Shown one piece after another: positions 22,963 through 34,101 of a stretch of 64,000 nucleotides of DNA. A program made the translations under genes and the position numbers. A model generated the notes under the pieces. That model did not search any database. It saw only the letters and a list, made by a program, of their open reading frames with translations, and was not told where the DNA came from. The stretch is from Amanita rubescens. Its lineage: Eukaryota; Basidiomycota; Agaricomycetes; Agaricales; Amanitaceae. The stretch is taken from NCBI GenBank assembly GCA_015039365.1, contig WION01000237.1:1-64000 (forward strand), in the 5' to 3' direction. Position 1 is the first letter of the stretch, and every line of letters begins with the position of its first letter.

Positions 22963-24000
22963 GGGGCTGGCTCGGGCGAGGGTGCCCGAATAGGATTTGT
23001 TTTCTGTTCTTTCTTTTCGTTTTTGGCTGACGTCTTTTGTAGGGTTTTCTGCTTTGCTTCCAGGGCAAGACGGCAAGGGCTTTAACGAGCAACCGGCGGT
23101 AATATGTGAGTACCGTCTTAAGCGCATTGAACATCTCTTAACAAACATTGAAGCGCCACGGTCGACGCCTTCAGAGAGTACTTCCGACGGATACACGAGA
23201 ACAGTGAGGTTCGCTTCTCTGCTATGGCGACCAGGCAGAATGATTAATACGCTTCCTTGCAGACGCCTCCCAGCGGCGGGAGCCGGTGACGTCTTTTATT
23301 CTTTTTTCCGTCTGTTGGGGCTTGGCTGATTGCTGGATCATTGTTTTGCATTCCGTCTAGATACCGGGTCCACTTGGACGACAGCGACATTCAACGGTCT
23401 CTCTCGCGGCGCGGCTATGCTCAGACACGGACCCTGGCCAGGCACGTCGTCTGAGCGGGGATGATGGGCTCTCGTGAACGGGCGGTCCTGGCCAGGCATG
23501 CTATTCACGGTTGCCTTGACCCATGGTTTCGTTTCTTTTTTCTTTTTCTTTTTCTCTTCATCTTTCTTTTCTTCTCCTCGTAGGTAGCGTAGATAGTTCC
23601 CAGAGGAGGTGGAGAGGTTATCCTCTCTTCCGCGTGCTCCCTTGCCGTGGGTTCTGGGCTTAAGACCTCTTGGTCGAACTAAACGCACGTTAAATCAAAA
23701 AGGTTTGGAGTTGTTTCCTCACTTTTTCATAGATATCACTGGCAATGCAAATCATCCCAAGGTTCGTTTTTAGCCTGCTTTTTGTCGACGTCGTTCACTG
23801 ACGAGTTTGTCGTTTCCGGTTACTTTTTTCTGTATGCAAGGTATATGTACCACTCGCGCCGCTTTCTTTTCTCCTTTACTTATATTCTTCAGCGCTTTCG
23901 TTACAGATTTTTTTAACCTACACGAGCCGTGAACCAATGGGCTTGTTTTATGCTGCTGGTTTTCCGTGTAATTTGCTCAATTGTATATGCGTTTGACTTT
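22963..24000. other. No gene recognised
   Basis: Downstream of the repeat gene. Open frames here are short, overlapping and low-complexity (poly-Lys/Glu text at 23520-23590 from a CTTTTT-rich run). No feature supported. Confidence 0.4.
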
Positions 24001-24429
24001 TCATCGTTTGAACTGTGAGAACTCGGATTGAATGTTGAACTTGGAAGTGGATTGAGACTGGGGTTGCTTGCAAGTCATATTACGCTTGAGATCAAGCCGA
24101 CTCTGAAAGTGCGTTTGGAGGTTAGAACTTGCGACATTCTCGAGAAACACTGATAATCGACGCAGACTCTCAGATGTGCGAATGATGGTCGTTGCCTCGG
24201 CGCAGCAGGCAGCCACTCCACTGTATCATGGATAATCTGGGACGAGTTATCCAGAGACTAGGAGCGCGTACGCAGCGTCGTTCTGAGTAGACCGCAAAAC
24301 GAAAAATTTATGTGACAACATCACAGTCACATTCATAACCATGTCACGTTCAATGTCGCGCACTTTGAACGACGCTCGGCCTGTTGATCTTTCAGCTTTC
24401 TTCACTCTAAAACGGAATAGAGAACGCAA
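24001..24429 (-). CDS. Hypothetical gene segment
   Basis: Two minus-strand frames (24429-24247 and 24216-24001) read RSLFRFRVKKAERSTGRASF with KVRDIERDMVMN, then LSVFLENVASSNLQTHFQSR. A short intron could join them near 24250-24210. No family recognised and no start resolved. It may be a fragment. Confidence 0.25.
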
Positions 24430-24743
24430 GGAATATGATTAATCGATTGGTGTGAGTAACAACTGGAAACTGTGTTAATAACTCTGTGAAATGATGCTGA
24501 TAACGTTTTTCCAGCGGCGTAGAACAAAGATGAGAGCACTTGGTTGTTTCTGCGCCGAACGCCATTCAGACGAAATCTTGGGTCTTAATTGGTATCGGGG
24601 GCATTATCGAGCACCCCATTGTTGAAGTCATGAAAAAAACTGGGTTTACGTGGGTCGTCAGTCGGTCTCCATAAAGTTCACGTCTGGAACACTAATAGAA
24701 ACAGGTTAGCAAACTAAAATTCATACTGGACGTCTCTCGCCAC

Positions 24744-25991
24744 TCACCATGTAAGACCAGCAACATACGGTTTCACGTTTGGATTTTCCGCAAAATAATA
24801 GTTGTTCCAAGAGTCCACTTCGCTTGCAACGGGCACAATGATGTTTCGTGTGCGTGAAGGGAAAGGGATGCCGCATATATTTGTAAACTTTTGACTGTGG
24901 GGATGACAGACTTCAGGTAACATGTCTTTCATCAAGGCGCCTCTCCACTGATGGAGCAAAGAATTTGGGTGGCTACTACTTAAGTCCACTTCTTGAGCAA
25001 GGTGCAAGTTGACAGGCCTACCTGTCCGTCGTATCCCAGAGGTCGTACTGGTAATCGGTGAAAATATCCGGCGGCGCGTGGTTTGCGGTCCCGGGATTCC
25101 TTCGTGCGTATGCTGCCTCTTGCTCAATGACAAACACAAATTCCAGGGGGTCGCAAAGAAATGGGTAATCGTCGTCGTCTTCTAGCTCAATGCTAGCGTT
25201 TTGCTGAGTAAACGGTTAGCGAACGGAGTTGGATGGGATACTATCACGACTTTACACAGGCATAGGTACGACACGTGTCCAACGCGTCGTATGGATGGCT
25301 TGCAGACTGGTCTTGTTGCATTTTGAGGCGTGACTGGACCTTTTCGCACCGTAAGCGCCCACGGTTCGACTCTTTTTTGAACTTGCGTTAGTGTAAAAAG
25401 TCTCGGGTGTGAGAGAAGAACTTGGTAATAGCAAACAAAGCAGAGATTGGAAGAAGGTACTTGGGAAGAACAGTCGCGAGGTTAGAGAATAAAAGGGTAT
25501 TTCCCAAGCCAGTTGTTTGCACAGACGGAGTAGGCCTGGGAAAAGCAAAAAAATGTTGTAATCAGGGACCCACAACTTTGGACCAACCACGACACACGCT
25601 TTTTAGTAAAGGTTTGTAATATACTCGTCTTGTTGAAGATTACCCTGAGACTCTCGCTTCACCAGCCCCATCATGATGGTGATGACGTTTGGCTGCACGG
25701 TTCAAACGTTCAAGTCGGAACGGTACACAAGCAGGGTCGATTTTGTCCACCGCCAAGTAACGCGATCGGATCTCGGTCCATCCGTAACTCAGTGACGCTC
25801 GCATCGAAACAGATATCGCGGGAAGGTACTGTATTTTCCAGGATGCCCGGTGGCTTGCAGATATTACTCGGGATACCCGTTTTATGATGATCGATGATCT
25901 TCTCGTTTGTGGCATAGGTAGCCACCATTTCCTCTCGCACGCTAACATCCACCCGCGCATTCTCCACAACATAGTAATCAAGACAATACAA
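24744..25991 (-). CDS. Hypothetical multi-exon gene
   Basis: Start proposed at 25991 (MYCLDYYVVENARVDVSVRE). One well-supported splice joins ...TRVVPMP (donor GTGTAA at about 25253) to QNASIELEDDDDYPFLCDPL, after an acceptor at about 25207, in frame. That exon continues FVFVIEQEAAYARRN and ends DLWDTTDR near 25021. The last exon contains CHPHSQKFTNICGIPFPSRT, IIVPVASEVDSWNNYYFAEN and VKPYVAGLTW. The joins between the first and second segments and between DTTDR and the last exon are not resolved. I recognise no domain. Confidence 0.4.
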
Positions 25992-26078
25992 TAAAAGCTA
26001 CAATATCAAGACCTGCTGATAATACAACGTTGAACTTCTACTACACATATCCGAGCCCGTTGCCATACCAGATGGCCC

Positions 26079-27749
26079 CTAGTGATTTTTGCCTCGCGGT
26101 TCGCCATCATGGACTTCCTTCCTATGCCTCCCATACGCATCTGTACGGCTGAACCGCTCATCACAATCCTCACACGTCATCATCAAGCTGAGGAGATGCG
26201 TTCCGCATATATGCTTGATCAAGCTCTGAACGCTGATCAAAGATCCGTTGGGCTGAACTCCTCTCGACCGCCCAGCCTTGGCCTCGATTTCCGAGTCCGA
26301 TTCTTCGCTGGGCGTATCCGAATGTCGCACATGGATATTCCTACCCCAATCACTTCTCTTGACGCCCCGTCCAAACCTTTTCTGCATTTTCCTTCGCTTC
26401 TTCCTCAACATCGCCTCGTGCGTCTTGCTTTCGTACACGTCTGAATAAGGACAAGGAATATCGTCCCTCCATCTGCAATGGGTTTGGCATTTGCTAATTA
26501 GCCTGGATTTGGCTGGGCCTTTGAAAGGGCGGCCGTCGATGCTGGTGAAGAGCAAACCCTGCACGTATAGATCTCGGATGTGCTGACGCATGTGATCGTT
26601 GACGCTGCTCCTGTCGCAGGCGATGAGCTCGCCACAATGTTCCCACTGGCAATACTCCGATTGGGTTTCTTCGCCGATCCTAGGCTTCAAATAGCTTCCT
26701 TGTCTCTTCCTAATCATGACGGCGGTGCGACCTGCGGGAGGTGACGGTTCTGCTATCGCTGTAGAGTCCAAGACCACAGGTGATGTATGTGGCGGAGGAG
26801 GCGGCGTCTCAAAGTCAGACAAAGAAGACATCGATGGAGAAGAAAGTGGGGGCATATGATCGGCATTGCGTAGTGGATTTTGGAGAGGCTCCCACCAGTC
26901 CGCAGGATCGCAAGGCGGTGCAACCGTAAAGGGAACAGCTGTGGGTATTTCTATATCCATCGGCCTATACATGGCTTGGCCGGGGAACGGTGCTATGGCG
27001 ATTATTAGACGCGAGAGCATTAGCGGTGGCACGAGTAACTGACCTGGGCAAGAAGCCATCTGATAATTCCACGGGCCTGGCGCATGCATAGTCCCAAGCC
27101 TGGCAGTGTTCGTTTGATATGGCGCTGGGACGCCGAAAACAATGCTAAAAAAACGCATTAAGTAAGTAATGAGCTGCATATAGAACGGAGTTGATGGTTA
27201 CTTGCCTTGGTGGCATGGTGGCATTCACGACCCATGGATGGCTCGTATACCCTTGGAACGGCGTGCCACCGTACATTGGTAAAGGTTGCGGAGGTGCGAA
27301 GACTTCATTTCTGGGAAGCGAGGTTTGGTCGTTGACAATGGAAACGCCAGGTCCATAATTTAACCTATTAAAATTATGTAGCTATAGCCCAGTGCAATGT
27401 AACAGCATTACAGTAAAGCTCACCAATTTGAAGAATATAAATATTGAGAAGGGACTGGAAGGGATGAAGAAATTGGCGCAGCCTGTGCGTCGAAGGAAGG
27501 AATATATTTGGGCGTAATAAAACCATCGTAAAATGGGTAAGAGTTGGTCTCTGGTTGGTTCGGTAAATTTGAGAGACCCAGTAGAATTGATGAATGAGGA
27601 TTCCAGCGGTTCGTATACAAATCCGACGGCTCCATAGACTGGAACAACAATGATAATAGCTCCTCGTCCAAAGAGTGGTGGTGGTGGTTTACAACACCGC
27701 CTTCAAGGGGGCGCGGCAACGAAGAAGGGTCTTTCAAGGAAAAGTGCAT
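26079..27749 (-). CDS. C2H2 zinc-finger protein
   Basis: Exon 1 (27749 to about 27424) starts MHFSLKDPSSLPRPLEGGVV. Exon 2 starts LNYGPGVSIVNDQTSLPRNE and appears to end at a GC-AG donor (CAAG/GCAAGT) near 27206. Exon 3 starts IVFGVPAPYQTNTARLG, and a further intron near 27043-26995 leads to APFPGQAMYRP. The C-terminal half holds YCQWEHCGELIACDRSSVND (a finger-like CxxxxC...HxxxH), a basic MLRKKRRKMQKRFGRGVKR stretch, and a classic finger CEDCDERFSRTDAYGRHRKE followed by VH, ending GKNH. A nuclear DNA-binding protein is inferred. The gene at 28707-29896 shares the finger arrangement and Pro/Ser-rich N-terminus, so the two are probably old paralogues. Confidence 0.65.
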
Positions 27750-28706
27750 GGATATGGATGCAAAGAAAGTGAAAAAAAAAATGCAGTGTGCAGTGTGGTC
27801 TAGCTACTACAGCTTTATACCGCACATACAGGAAACAAAGAAGGGACTCGTGTAAAGGCTGCTAGCTAGAGGCGTGATCCCGAGGCCAAAAAAATCCTTT
27901 GTCGTTGTTCTGAGAGGCAGACACGCGATGGCAACAATGACCACATTGAGCGACGGGGGGCTTAGCGGACAAAGCCTCTTTACCGTAATAGTCAATCCAC
28001 CTTTGAAAGGTGGCATATACACAGCAGGTGCGTGGCTTTGCTTAGCACATACATACCCCCAACTTGGAAATGGCCGTTGCCGGTGTCGTTTTGGAAAGAA
28101 CCCTGTTTTTTTTTTGGCTGTTTGTTTTGATCTACACGTTGTTTTAATGATGGTTATGGCAGGGAAGCACGGTGTTTGGGGGGTTCCCGAGTCAGAGGCG
28201 CTAGAAGCGTCTGGGTTTGAACGTATAGCCGTCGATGTTTGTAATAAGTTTGAATTGTGGGTTCCTGTTTTATTTGATGTTCTTTTGTTGGTCCTTGACA
28301 AACATTTTCCCATCTTGCGCGTAATCCTCTCCGTCGCTGTGGGTTGATCTATTTTTAAAGACCGCGTTTGATCCAGCGGCAACAGTTTGTTTCATTCACA
28401 TTGTCACATCGGAGTTTATGCGGCTGCACGCGCCCTTTCTTGGGAACACTGAGCGTGCCCGCCCCGAAGATGAAACTTTGCAAGAATGACTTAGAGTGTC
28501 AATGTGGGTACATTGTGGACGTGCATATGATGGCAGGGCCAATCATTCGAAGCACAGCCACCCGAACCGCCGTTTTGGCCCCCAAATCTCACGGATGACT
28601 GCGACCCTTTTTGCACTCTGATCTGAGATTTTGCGGTACGATGAAACATTTTGGATAACGCTATACTGAGAGTACGCAACAAAAAAAAAATGGAGGCTTG
28701 GCCTAA
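27750..28706. other. Intergenic, nothing firm
   Basis: Long frames exist on both strands across 27807-28382 but share no motif with anything, overlap completely and lack splice logic. Treated as spacer and promoter of the zinc-finger gene at 27749. Confidence 0.4.
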
Positions 28707-29896
28707 TCACGAGAACGTTGTATAGCATCTTGTCGGTAATACTGTACACAGGAAAGAGTCAGCAGCCCACTCTGCAACAGCATATTTAACGTGACTAGCC
28801 ACAGCTTTTTCCCTATTCGAGGTTTCCTCAAACACGCACATAATCAATCCACCCCCCAAATCAGTCTCGTGGCACAGCATCGAGCTGTTCAGAAAATTAT
28901 TACCCGACTGGGGATTCAACGGACAGTCCTTCGAATGCCGATCAAGTACATCTCTGCGAAAGTAGCCTCGCTGTAGGCAGTGTTCGCAGCCGTGTATGGC
29001 TCCAGACAGGTGACCTATCGCAGAAGAAATATGGCGGGCTAACGAATCCGCGTTCATGAGTCCGGATTGGCAGCCGGGCCATAAGCAAGCGATGGGAGGT
29101 GCTTTTTTTCGAAGGTCGAGGTGGTGAGCGCTTCGGAGGTGTTCGGAGACCGAACGACGGTCGGTGTTGATCAGTCGGCCGCAATTGCCACGCCAGCGGC
29201 AGTAGTCTTTTGGGGTGTTTTCTCCAGATGGGGGGTCGTGGACGTAGTGGTCGTCTGGTGAGGCTGCGTCGATTTGGATGACTGTGTTTCCTGGAGAACC
29301 GCCAGTGGTAGGCGACGCGTCGTGTGGCCGCGGTTGGACCTGGGGTTGAGACAACAACAATGGGCTAGAGGGTATCTCCGGTGATGGATCAACCCTACTA
29401 ATTGTCGCTTTTGGTACTTGTGTTATCGAGTGGATCATGAAATGAACTCACTGGTGAATTTGAACGTCGTCTGGAATGGGCACGTCAACGACCACACTGC
29501 AGGCCCAACGAGGCAATATCGTTAGCGTAAGGCGGGCGAAAGAACCAACTTTATAGCCCGTACCCGTAGATCTCCGAGGCTGCAGGGGAAAATATTGGAG
29601 AGGCTGCCAAATCCTCGTTCGCTCCTGGATGGAGGAACGGCTCTGGAATTTGAGGACTTGGAACGCCCGTAGGTCTAGGTGAAGGAGGTTCAGAGACAAC
29701 ATCCATTAGCGTGGTATAGTCGCGAGTAACCAAGGCCAAGTCAACGTCGGCTTGGGCGTCTTCAATCCGAACTTGCAGGGGATGCTGTAGGCCGTAGGTA
29801 AGAAGGCTGTGAAAGCGTTGCTTAGCAATACGTTTTGACCGCCAAAGCAACTTACACATCGCATATATAGGCGTAATCCTCTGGCGTGAAAGACAT
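28707..29896 (-). CDS. C2H2 zinc-finger protein, second copy
   Basis: The start at 29896 gives MSFTPEDYAYICD followed by a GT donor. The second exon carries LQVRIEDAQADVDLALVTRD and MDVVSEPPSPRPTGVPSPQI to YGYG. A short exon (VVVDVPIPDDVQIHQ) and the last exon follow. The last exon has three finger-like units: YCRWRGNCGRLINTDRRSVS with EHLRSAHH, CLWPGCQSGLMNADSLARHI with SSAIGH, and CEHCLQRGYFRRDVLDRHSK with DC. The Pro/Ser-rich region before them suits a transcription factor. The frame after the fingers runs to 28707, but the true end may come earlier through another intron. Confidence 0.6.
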
Positions 29897-30589
29897 CAGG
29901 AGAGGGCAAAGGTAAAGAGCGTCTTCTGGGATTAATAAGGAAGAAAATTGGGGTCCAAACTTTTCATCAAGTCGAGATAGGGCACAACAGCCTTCTCTCC
30001 AAGTATACGTTATGCGGCGTGCCGGGAGGAGAAATATGTAAATGGTGTCATGCTATCCTATCCGGGCACGAAGAAGCCCAAATCATCCCTTGTGGGATTG
30101 TGAAACTGGCCAATCACCCAGTCCAGGATTAGGGAGAGGAAAAAGAGAGAAAAAGTTTGTCCACTCGCGGGAGAAGGGGGTGGATCTGAGATTGATGTGG
30201 AATGTGGCTTTTTGCACCGAACGGACGTTTTGGGACAAATAAAGGGGATGGGTGGCACAGGCGCGTGCTTGCCAGAGGCAGTTCGGCTCGGCTACAGTGG
30301 TTATGTTTGGAATTACTAGATCGGCTGAGCTCGAATTGATGACATGATAGATTGGTGTGGCGCTAGGTTGATTAAACGCCCTTCGTCCAAGTAGTGAATT
30401 CAAGGGAGGGGAAAGCGTGTGCCTACCTTCACCTTTGTTCACTGGGATAAAAGAGATTCGATCCTAGAGGCCGCATACGTTAGCTTTCCGTCGTCTCTGA
30501 ATCGCCGGCGCAACAAAACGACGCATATAAGGCCACCCGCGTGACTGTTGTTGGACATAAGTATCCCTCTCAAAGTATGATGAGCTCAT
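29897..30589. other. Intergenic, promoter side of the zinc-finger gene
   Basis: No gene supported; short frames on both strands only. Confidence 0.4.
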
Positions 30590-30765
30590 CGTGGTGTATA
30601 CGTACATGCGCAGCGCTTGCTCGACCGAGTCAACCTTAACTGTGGCAGTGTCCAATTCCGCCTCGGTCACGCCAGCGGTGTCACGGCCTCCCCGTCCCGG
30701 CCGAACCGAGCCTAATTCTGCTTACAACATCCTCCTTGAATTCCGTGCAGTCACGCCAGCCTCAC
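30590..30765 (+). pseudogene. DnaJ 5' fragment (fourth, partial copy)
   Basis: The text from CGCAGCGCTTGC through the leader (CCTTAACTGTGGCAGTGTCC, CAATTCCGCCTCGGTCACGC) to the codons for TCLEFR-like residues matches 36410-36590, the 5' end of the intact DnaJ gene, with deletions. Homology stops near 30765. Confidence 0.6.
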
Positions 30766-31366
30766 CAGGTTCTTCGCTATGGGAATGAACCAGTTTCAGA
30801 GTTCTGGTTCTACGCGAAGGATCCAAATACGGTGCCTGTTCCTCGAACGCGCATCCGTTGGATTAGACGACGGTGTCGTAATAAAGATATCCCAATCCAT
30901 TTTTTCCTCCCATACCATCCCACTCAATATATGCTAGCTCGGCCGATACAGACCCACCTTTAGCATGGAGCCATCCGGGAAACTCATCTACACCCGCACA
31001 CGAAGTCCTCTCCTTCAACTTCAAAATCCTCCAAGACGCACCAGCCCAACATCAGACGATACCTGCATCATCATGCTCTCAAAAATGTGAACGGAGTAGT
31101 ACGAGTGTATGGGGGAAGCAGCGATGGCAACGACGGGATACGGGTGACCTTCTTTCGGTATGGCTTCGTCTCTGGTACACCGTCATATGGGGAAAGGGAC
31201 GGGTTCGCTGAAATTGTTTGTAGTACTAGTACTTTACCCAACCTTTTTGCGTGAGAATGGTAGCGGCGGTCGAGTACGAGTTTGCGATAGGCAGTGGAAG
31301 GAGTGGCTAGACCGATGGGGTGGAAGAGAGTTGCCTTGGAGCGGCGGGAGAGTTGGGGAAATGGGC
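30766..31366. other. Spacer, possible gene remnant
   Basis: Weak coding-like text on the plus strand at 31150-31250 (YGFVSGTPSYGERDGFAEIV), not assigned to a family. The sequence is cut by the LTR element at 31367 and resumes at 35471. Confidence 0.3.
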
Positions 31367-31601
31367 TGTGAAGACTTAGCCTATCGAAGCTGTAAGCACG
31401 AAAGGTAATGTCTCCAACGGAGGATGAGAGAGAGAGAGAGAGAGATCACGCGTAGATATGCGTAGTCAAAGGGTTAGAGAAATCCTACGGTAACGAGTAC
31501 AAGCTCGGCTTAAGTACTCTAGTATTCTAAATATATGTAGTCAAGGAGCCTGATAAGGCTCTTACGAGTTAATATCGGTGTTTGCGGCCTCATTCTTTAC
31601 A
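31367..31601 (-). repeat. LTR (3' LTR in element orientation)
   Basis: 235 bp, TG...CA ends, containing a (GA)n run near 31431-31445. Matches 35236-35470. Confidence 0.9.
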
Positions 31602-34101
31602 TTCGCCCTCCAAGGTTTGAACCTGCAAACCTTCTTGCCGCAAGCAAACACGGTTTCTTCATCATAACATCTTGGTGGTGACCACTCCCATCGTCGGCAT
31701 CACGGTTGTCATCCTCTCCAGGCGCGCGTGGTTCGTCGACGTCCGCGGGAAGTCTGGACTGCTCGGCGAGGGACCTCTTAGACCACTTATCCGTCTCGTC
31801 CTCGCACGTGTCCACAACCTCGATTAGCGTCTCCGCGCCACTACGAGTATGGTTTTGTCTTGTAAAGCATCCGCGTCCACGGGCAGGGCCGTTCGGCGAG
31901 TCATCCTGTGTGCCGCTTGCGTGCGGCTTTTGAGCCTCGGTAGGCTGGGTGCCATCTGATGGCTTTTGAGGGCCTTTTCGAATGAGTCTTTTGGTAAGCC
32001 TTGTCCTGTCACCACCGTGTAGTTGTTCGGCAAGTTCAACGCGCGTGCGTCTAGTGGTGGATGTAGCTAGGCAGCCGTGGGAGTAACCAATGTCGGGCCG
32101 GTCTATGGGTTTGCCAAATCCGGATGTGCCCGAGTCACCAATCTCGGTGCGTCGTCCCATCTCTCTTACGCCCTCCATAACGAGCTCTAACATGGAGAGG
32201 CCCATGTTAGGTTCCTTGTCAAAACGAGCCTCGTCCGCGAGCCTATCAGTCAACTTCTGTGAGTCATCCCTGACGCTCTCGGCTGCAGCGGAGCTAATAG
32301 AATCAATCTCGCCGCCGCACATTTCCAGGGCTTCTGTAGAACCAACTACCACACGCGTGGGATTTAGGCCCATGAGAACTTTGTGCTGGTATAAGAAGGG
32401 TGTCCCCAGGATCATGTCGTAACTGTCCAGGTTTATGACGTCGAAGCGTCGTTTCTCGTTTATCCCCTGATACTTGAAGTTCACAGTTACGGAACAGCTA
32501 ATTTTCGAACGTGAACCGTGTACGGCCAGCTGAACGTTGGTCCGCCCAGCCGAAACCACGAGAGAAAGTTTCAGCTGGTCTACAACTGCGGTAGACATAA
32601 AATCAGCCATTGAGCCCGTGTCGAGCAAGGCATGTATGGGCTGGCCATTCATGTCGACAGTCAGAATGATAGGTTTCGGGATGACCCGACTAAAATCTTT
32701 CGAGCGGAGTGTGGTACGTTCTGTGGTACGTTCGACTGCGTCTGGCGTTTCTTCGGCTGTTTTCTCAACGTCCTTGCAGAACGTGAGTCGCAACTGCTCC
32801 TCGTTTTTGTCCGGTCTGTCGCCATTCTCGGGCATCTCAGACCCGCCCTCCATTTCTTCGGTAGGGAAGTGTACCATATTGAATTGCAAGTCCACTTCCC
32901 GGGCGTGGTTGTCTTTCGATTGGATCGAACTAAGGTTAATTGCACCCGCATTGATAGTGGGAGCTTTGGCCTGACGACGTTTCGGGCAATTTCGGCTCTC
33001 GTGACCCACATCCTTGCACGAGAAACAGCGCTGTTCAGCGCGCAACCTATCCCGTTCCTCTTCAGACATTCGGGATCGAGCAGTCTTTCGGAAGTCACGT
33101 CTTTGTGAGTATTGGGTTTCCGTTCCAGTGTTAGGAGCTGACATATTCTCGGAGGGTTCGTCAGTTTCTAGGAGCTCTTCTTCATATGAGCCAGTACCCT
33201 CCGGTTGAACTGCTTCAGCTTCGTCCATCCGGTTTACAAAGCGGCCCCAACGGCGACCCGTAGTGCGGCCTTTCCACATGCGCTCTTCGCGCTTTTTAGT
33301 TTCAATAGCGTCTTCACGACGCTGAGCATATTTCACAAGTTTTTCAAACCCGGTGCGTTCAGGATTCATACCCTTCTCGATTAGGTTCAGACGAAGATCC
33401 TGACGCATCCCCTTCCAGAAGATCTGCGTAACTTCACGATCGGTTACATCTGGGAAGCGGACGGCCATAGCTTCAAGTTCGCGGGCGTAGTCACGGACGG
33501 ACATGGGACCCTGGACTGCGCTCATCATTCTTTCGCGCAGCTCCAGTTTGAAGTGGGAGGGAAAACAGTAGTCGAAGAGTCCTTCATAGACTAGTTGCCT
33601 ATCCCATTTCTTTATGTCCCTTACTACGTGCTTCATCATGAATTGACTAGCTTTTCCGCTCGTCCATTTCACCATAAACTGGACCGACGTCCTAGGGCCA
33701 ATCTCATACCAGTTGCAGTAGGTGTCGACCTCGAACGTCCATTGGTCGAATATGTCCAAGTCCGCCGTACCGTTATACTCAAACGGGTCTTTCATCTTAA
33801 TGTTTTTCATACTCGTTTTCTTCGCCTTCTTATGATTACGTCCCTTCGGCGAAGCCTTGGACGACACGGAAGAGTCATCGCTTTCATTTTCGGAAGAGTC
33901 GGGGCCCGGCGGACTTGGTGGTCCGTGCCCATTTCCTTCGTCGGACTCCGAGTCACTCGAGGAAGGAGGTGGACTAGGGTCCGCTTTTTTAGTTGTAGCT
34001 CGGAACCAACCGCCGTCAGGCTTCTCCGAGTCGTCACGTCTGAAGTGCTCAGGCCTCTGATGGAACAGGGAGTTAGACTCCGAGGCTTTCTTTTTTTTCA
34101 A
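31597..34101 (-). CDS. Retrotransposon ORF2 (Gag with zinc knuckle, aspartic protease)
   Basis: About 830 codons. It contains a capsid-like region (DPFEYNGTADLDIFDQWTFE, VDTYCNWYEIG; FPDVTDREVTQIFWKGM), a CCHC knuckle CFSCKDVGHESRNC (C-x2-C-x4-H-x4-C) and a retropepsin site HALLDTGSMADFMS with FDVINLDSYDMILGTPF. After the protease comes low-complexity text and the frame ends in the LTR at 31597. Ty3/gypsy elements normally continue into reverse transcriptase; this one does not. The frame opens at a TTG at 34101, so translation by frameshift from ORF1 is likely. Confidence 0.8.
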   Translation of the reverse strand: MKKKKASESNSLFHQRPEHFRRDDSEKPDGGWFRATTKKADPSPPPSSSDSESDEGNGHGPPSPPGPDSSENESDDSSVSSKASPKGRNHKKAKKTSMKNIKMKDPFEYNGTADLDIFDQWTFEVDTYCNWYEIGPRTSVQFMVKWTSGKASQFMMKHVVRDIKKWDRQLVYEGLFDYCFPSHFKLELRERMMSAVQGPMSVRDYARELEAMAVRFPDVTDREVTQIFWKGMRQDLRLNLIEKGMNPERTGFEKLVKYAQRREDAIETKKREERMWKGRTTGRRWGRFVNRMDEAEAVQPEGTGSYEEELLETDEPSENMSAPNTGTETQYSQRRDFRKTARSRMSEEERDRLRAEQRCFSCKDVGHESRNCPKRRQAKAPTINAGAINLSSIQSKDNHAREVDLQFNMVHFPTEEMEGGSEMPENGDRPDKNEEQLRLTFCKDVEKTAEETPDAVERTTERTTLRSKDFSRVIPKPIILTVDMNGQPIHALLDTGSMADFMSTAVVDQLKLSLVVSAGRTNVQLAVHGSRSKISCSVTVNFKYQGINEKRRFDVINLDSYDMILGTPFLYQHKVLMGLNPTRVVVGSTEALEMCGGEIDSISSAAAESVRDDSQKLTDRLADEARFDKEPNMGLSMLELVMEGVREMGRRTEIGDSGTSGFGKPIDRPDIGYSHGCLATSTTRRTRVELAEQLHGGDRTRLTKRLIRKGPQKPSDGTQPTEAQKPHASGTQDDSPNGPARGRGCFTRQNHTRSGAETLIEVVDTCEDETDKWSKRSLAEQSRLPADVDEPRAPGEDDNRDADDGSGHHQDVMMKKPCLLAARRFAGSNLGGRM

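Noticed and set aside
23338..23688. Minus-strand 116-aa frame with a Lys/Glu run
   Set aside because: The charged run comes from a simple CTTTTT repeat; no other support for coding.
27807..28382. Long open frames on both strands (191 aa minus, 157 aa plus)
   Set aside because: They are mutual shadows with no motif, splice context or homology, upstream of a real gene.
31602..31640. tRNA T-arm-like GGTTCAAACC next to the LTR
   Set aside because: No tRNA fold around it; it is the end of the retrotransposon's ORF2 and its purine-rich tract.
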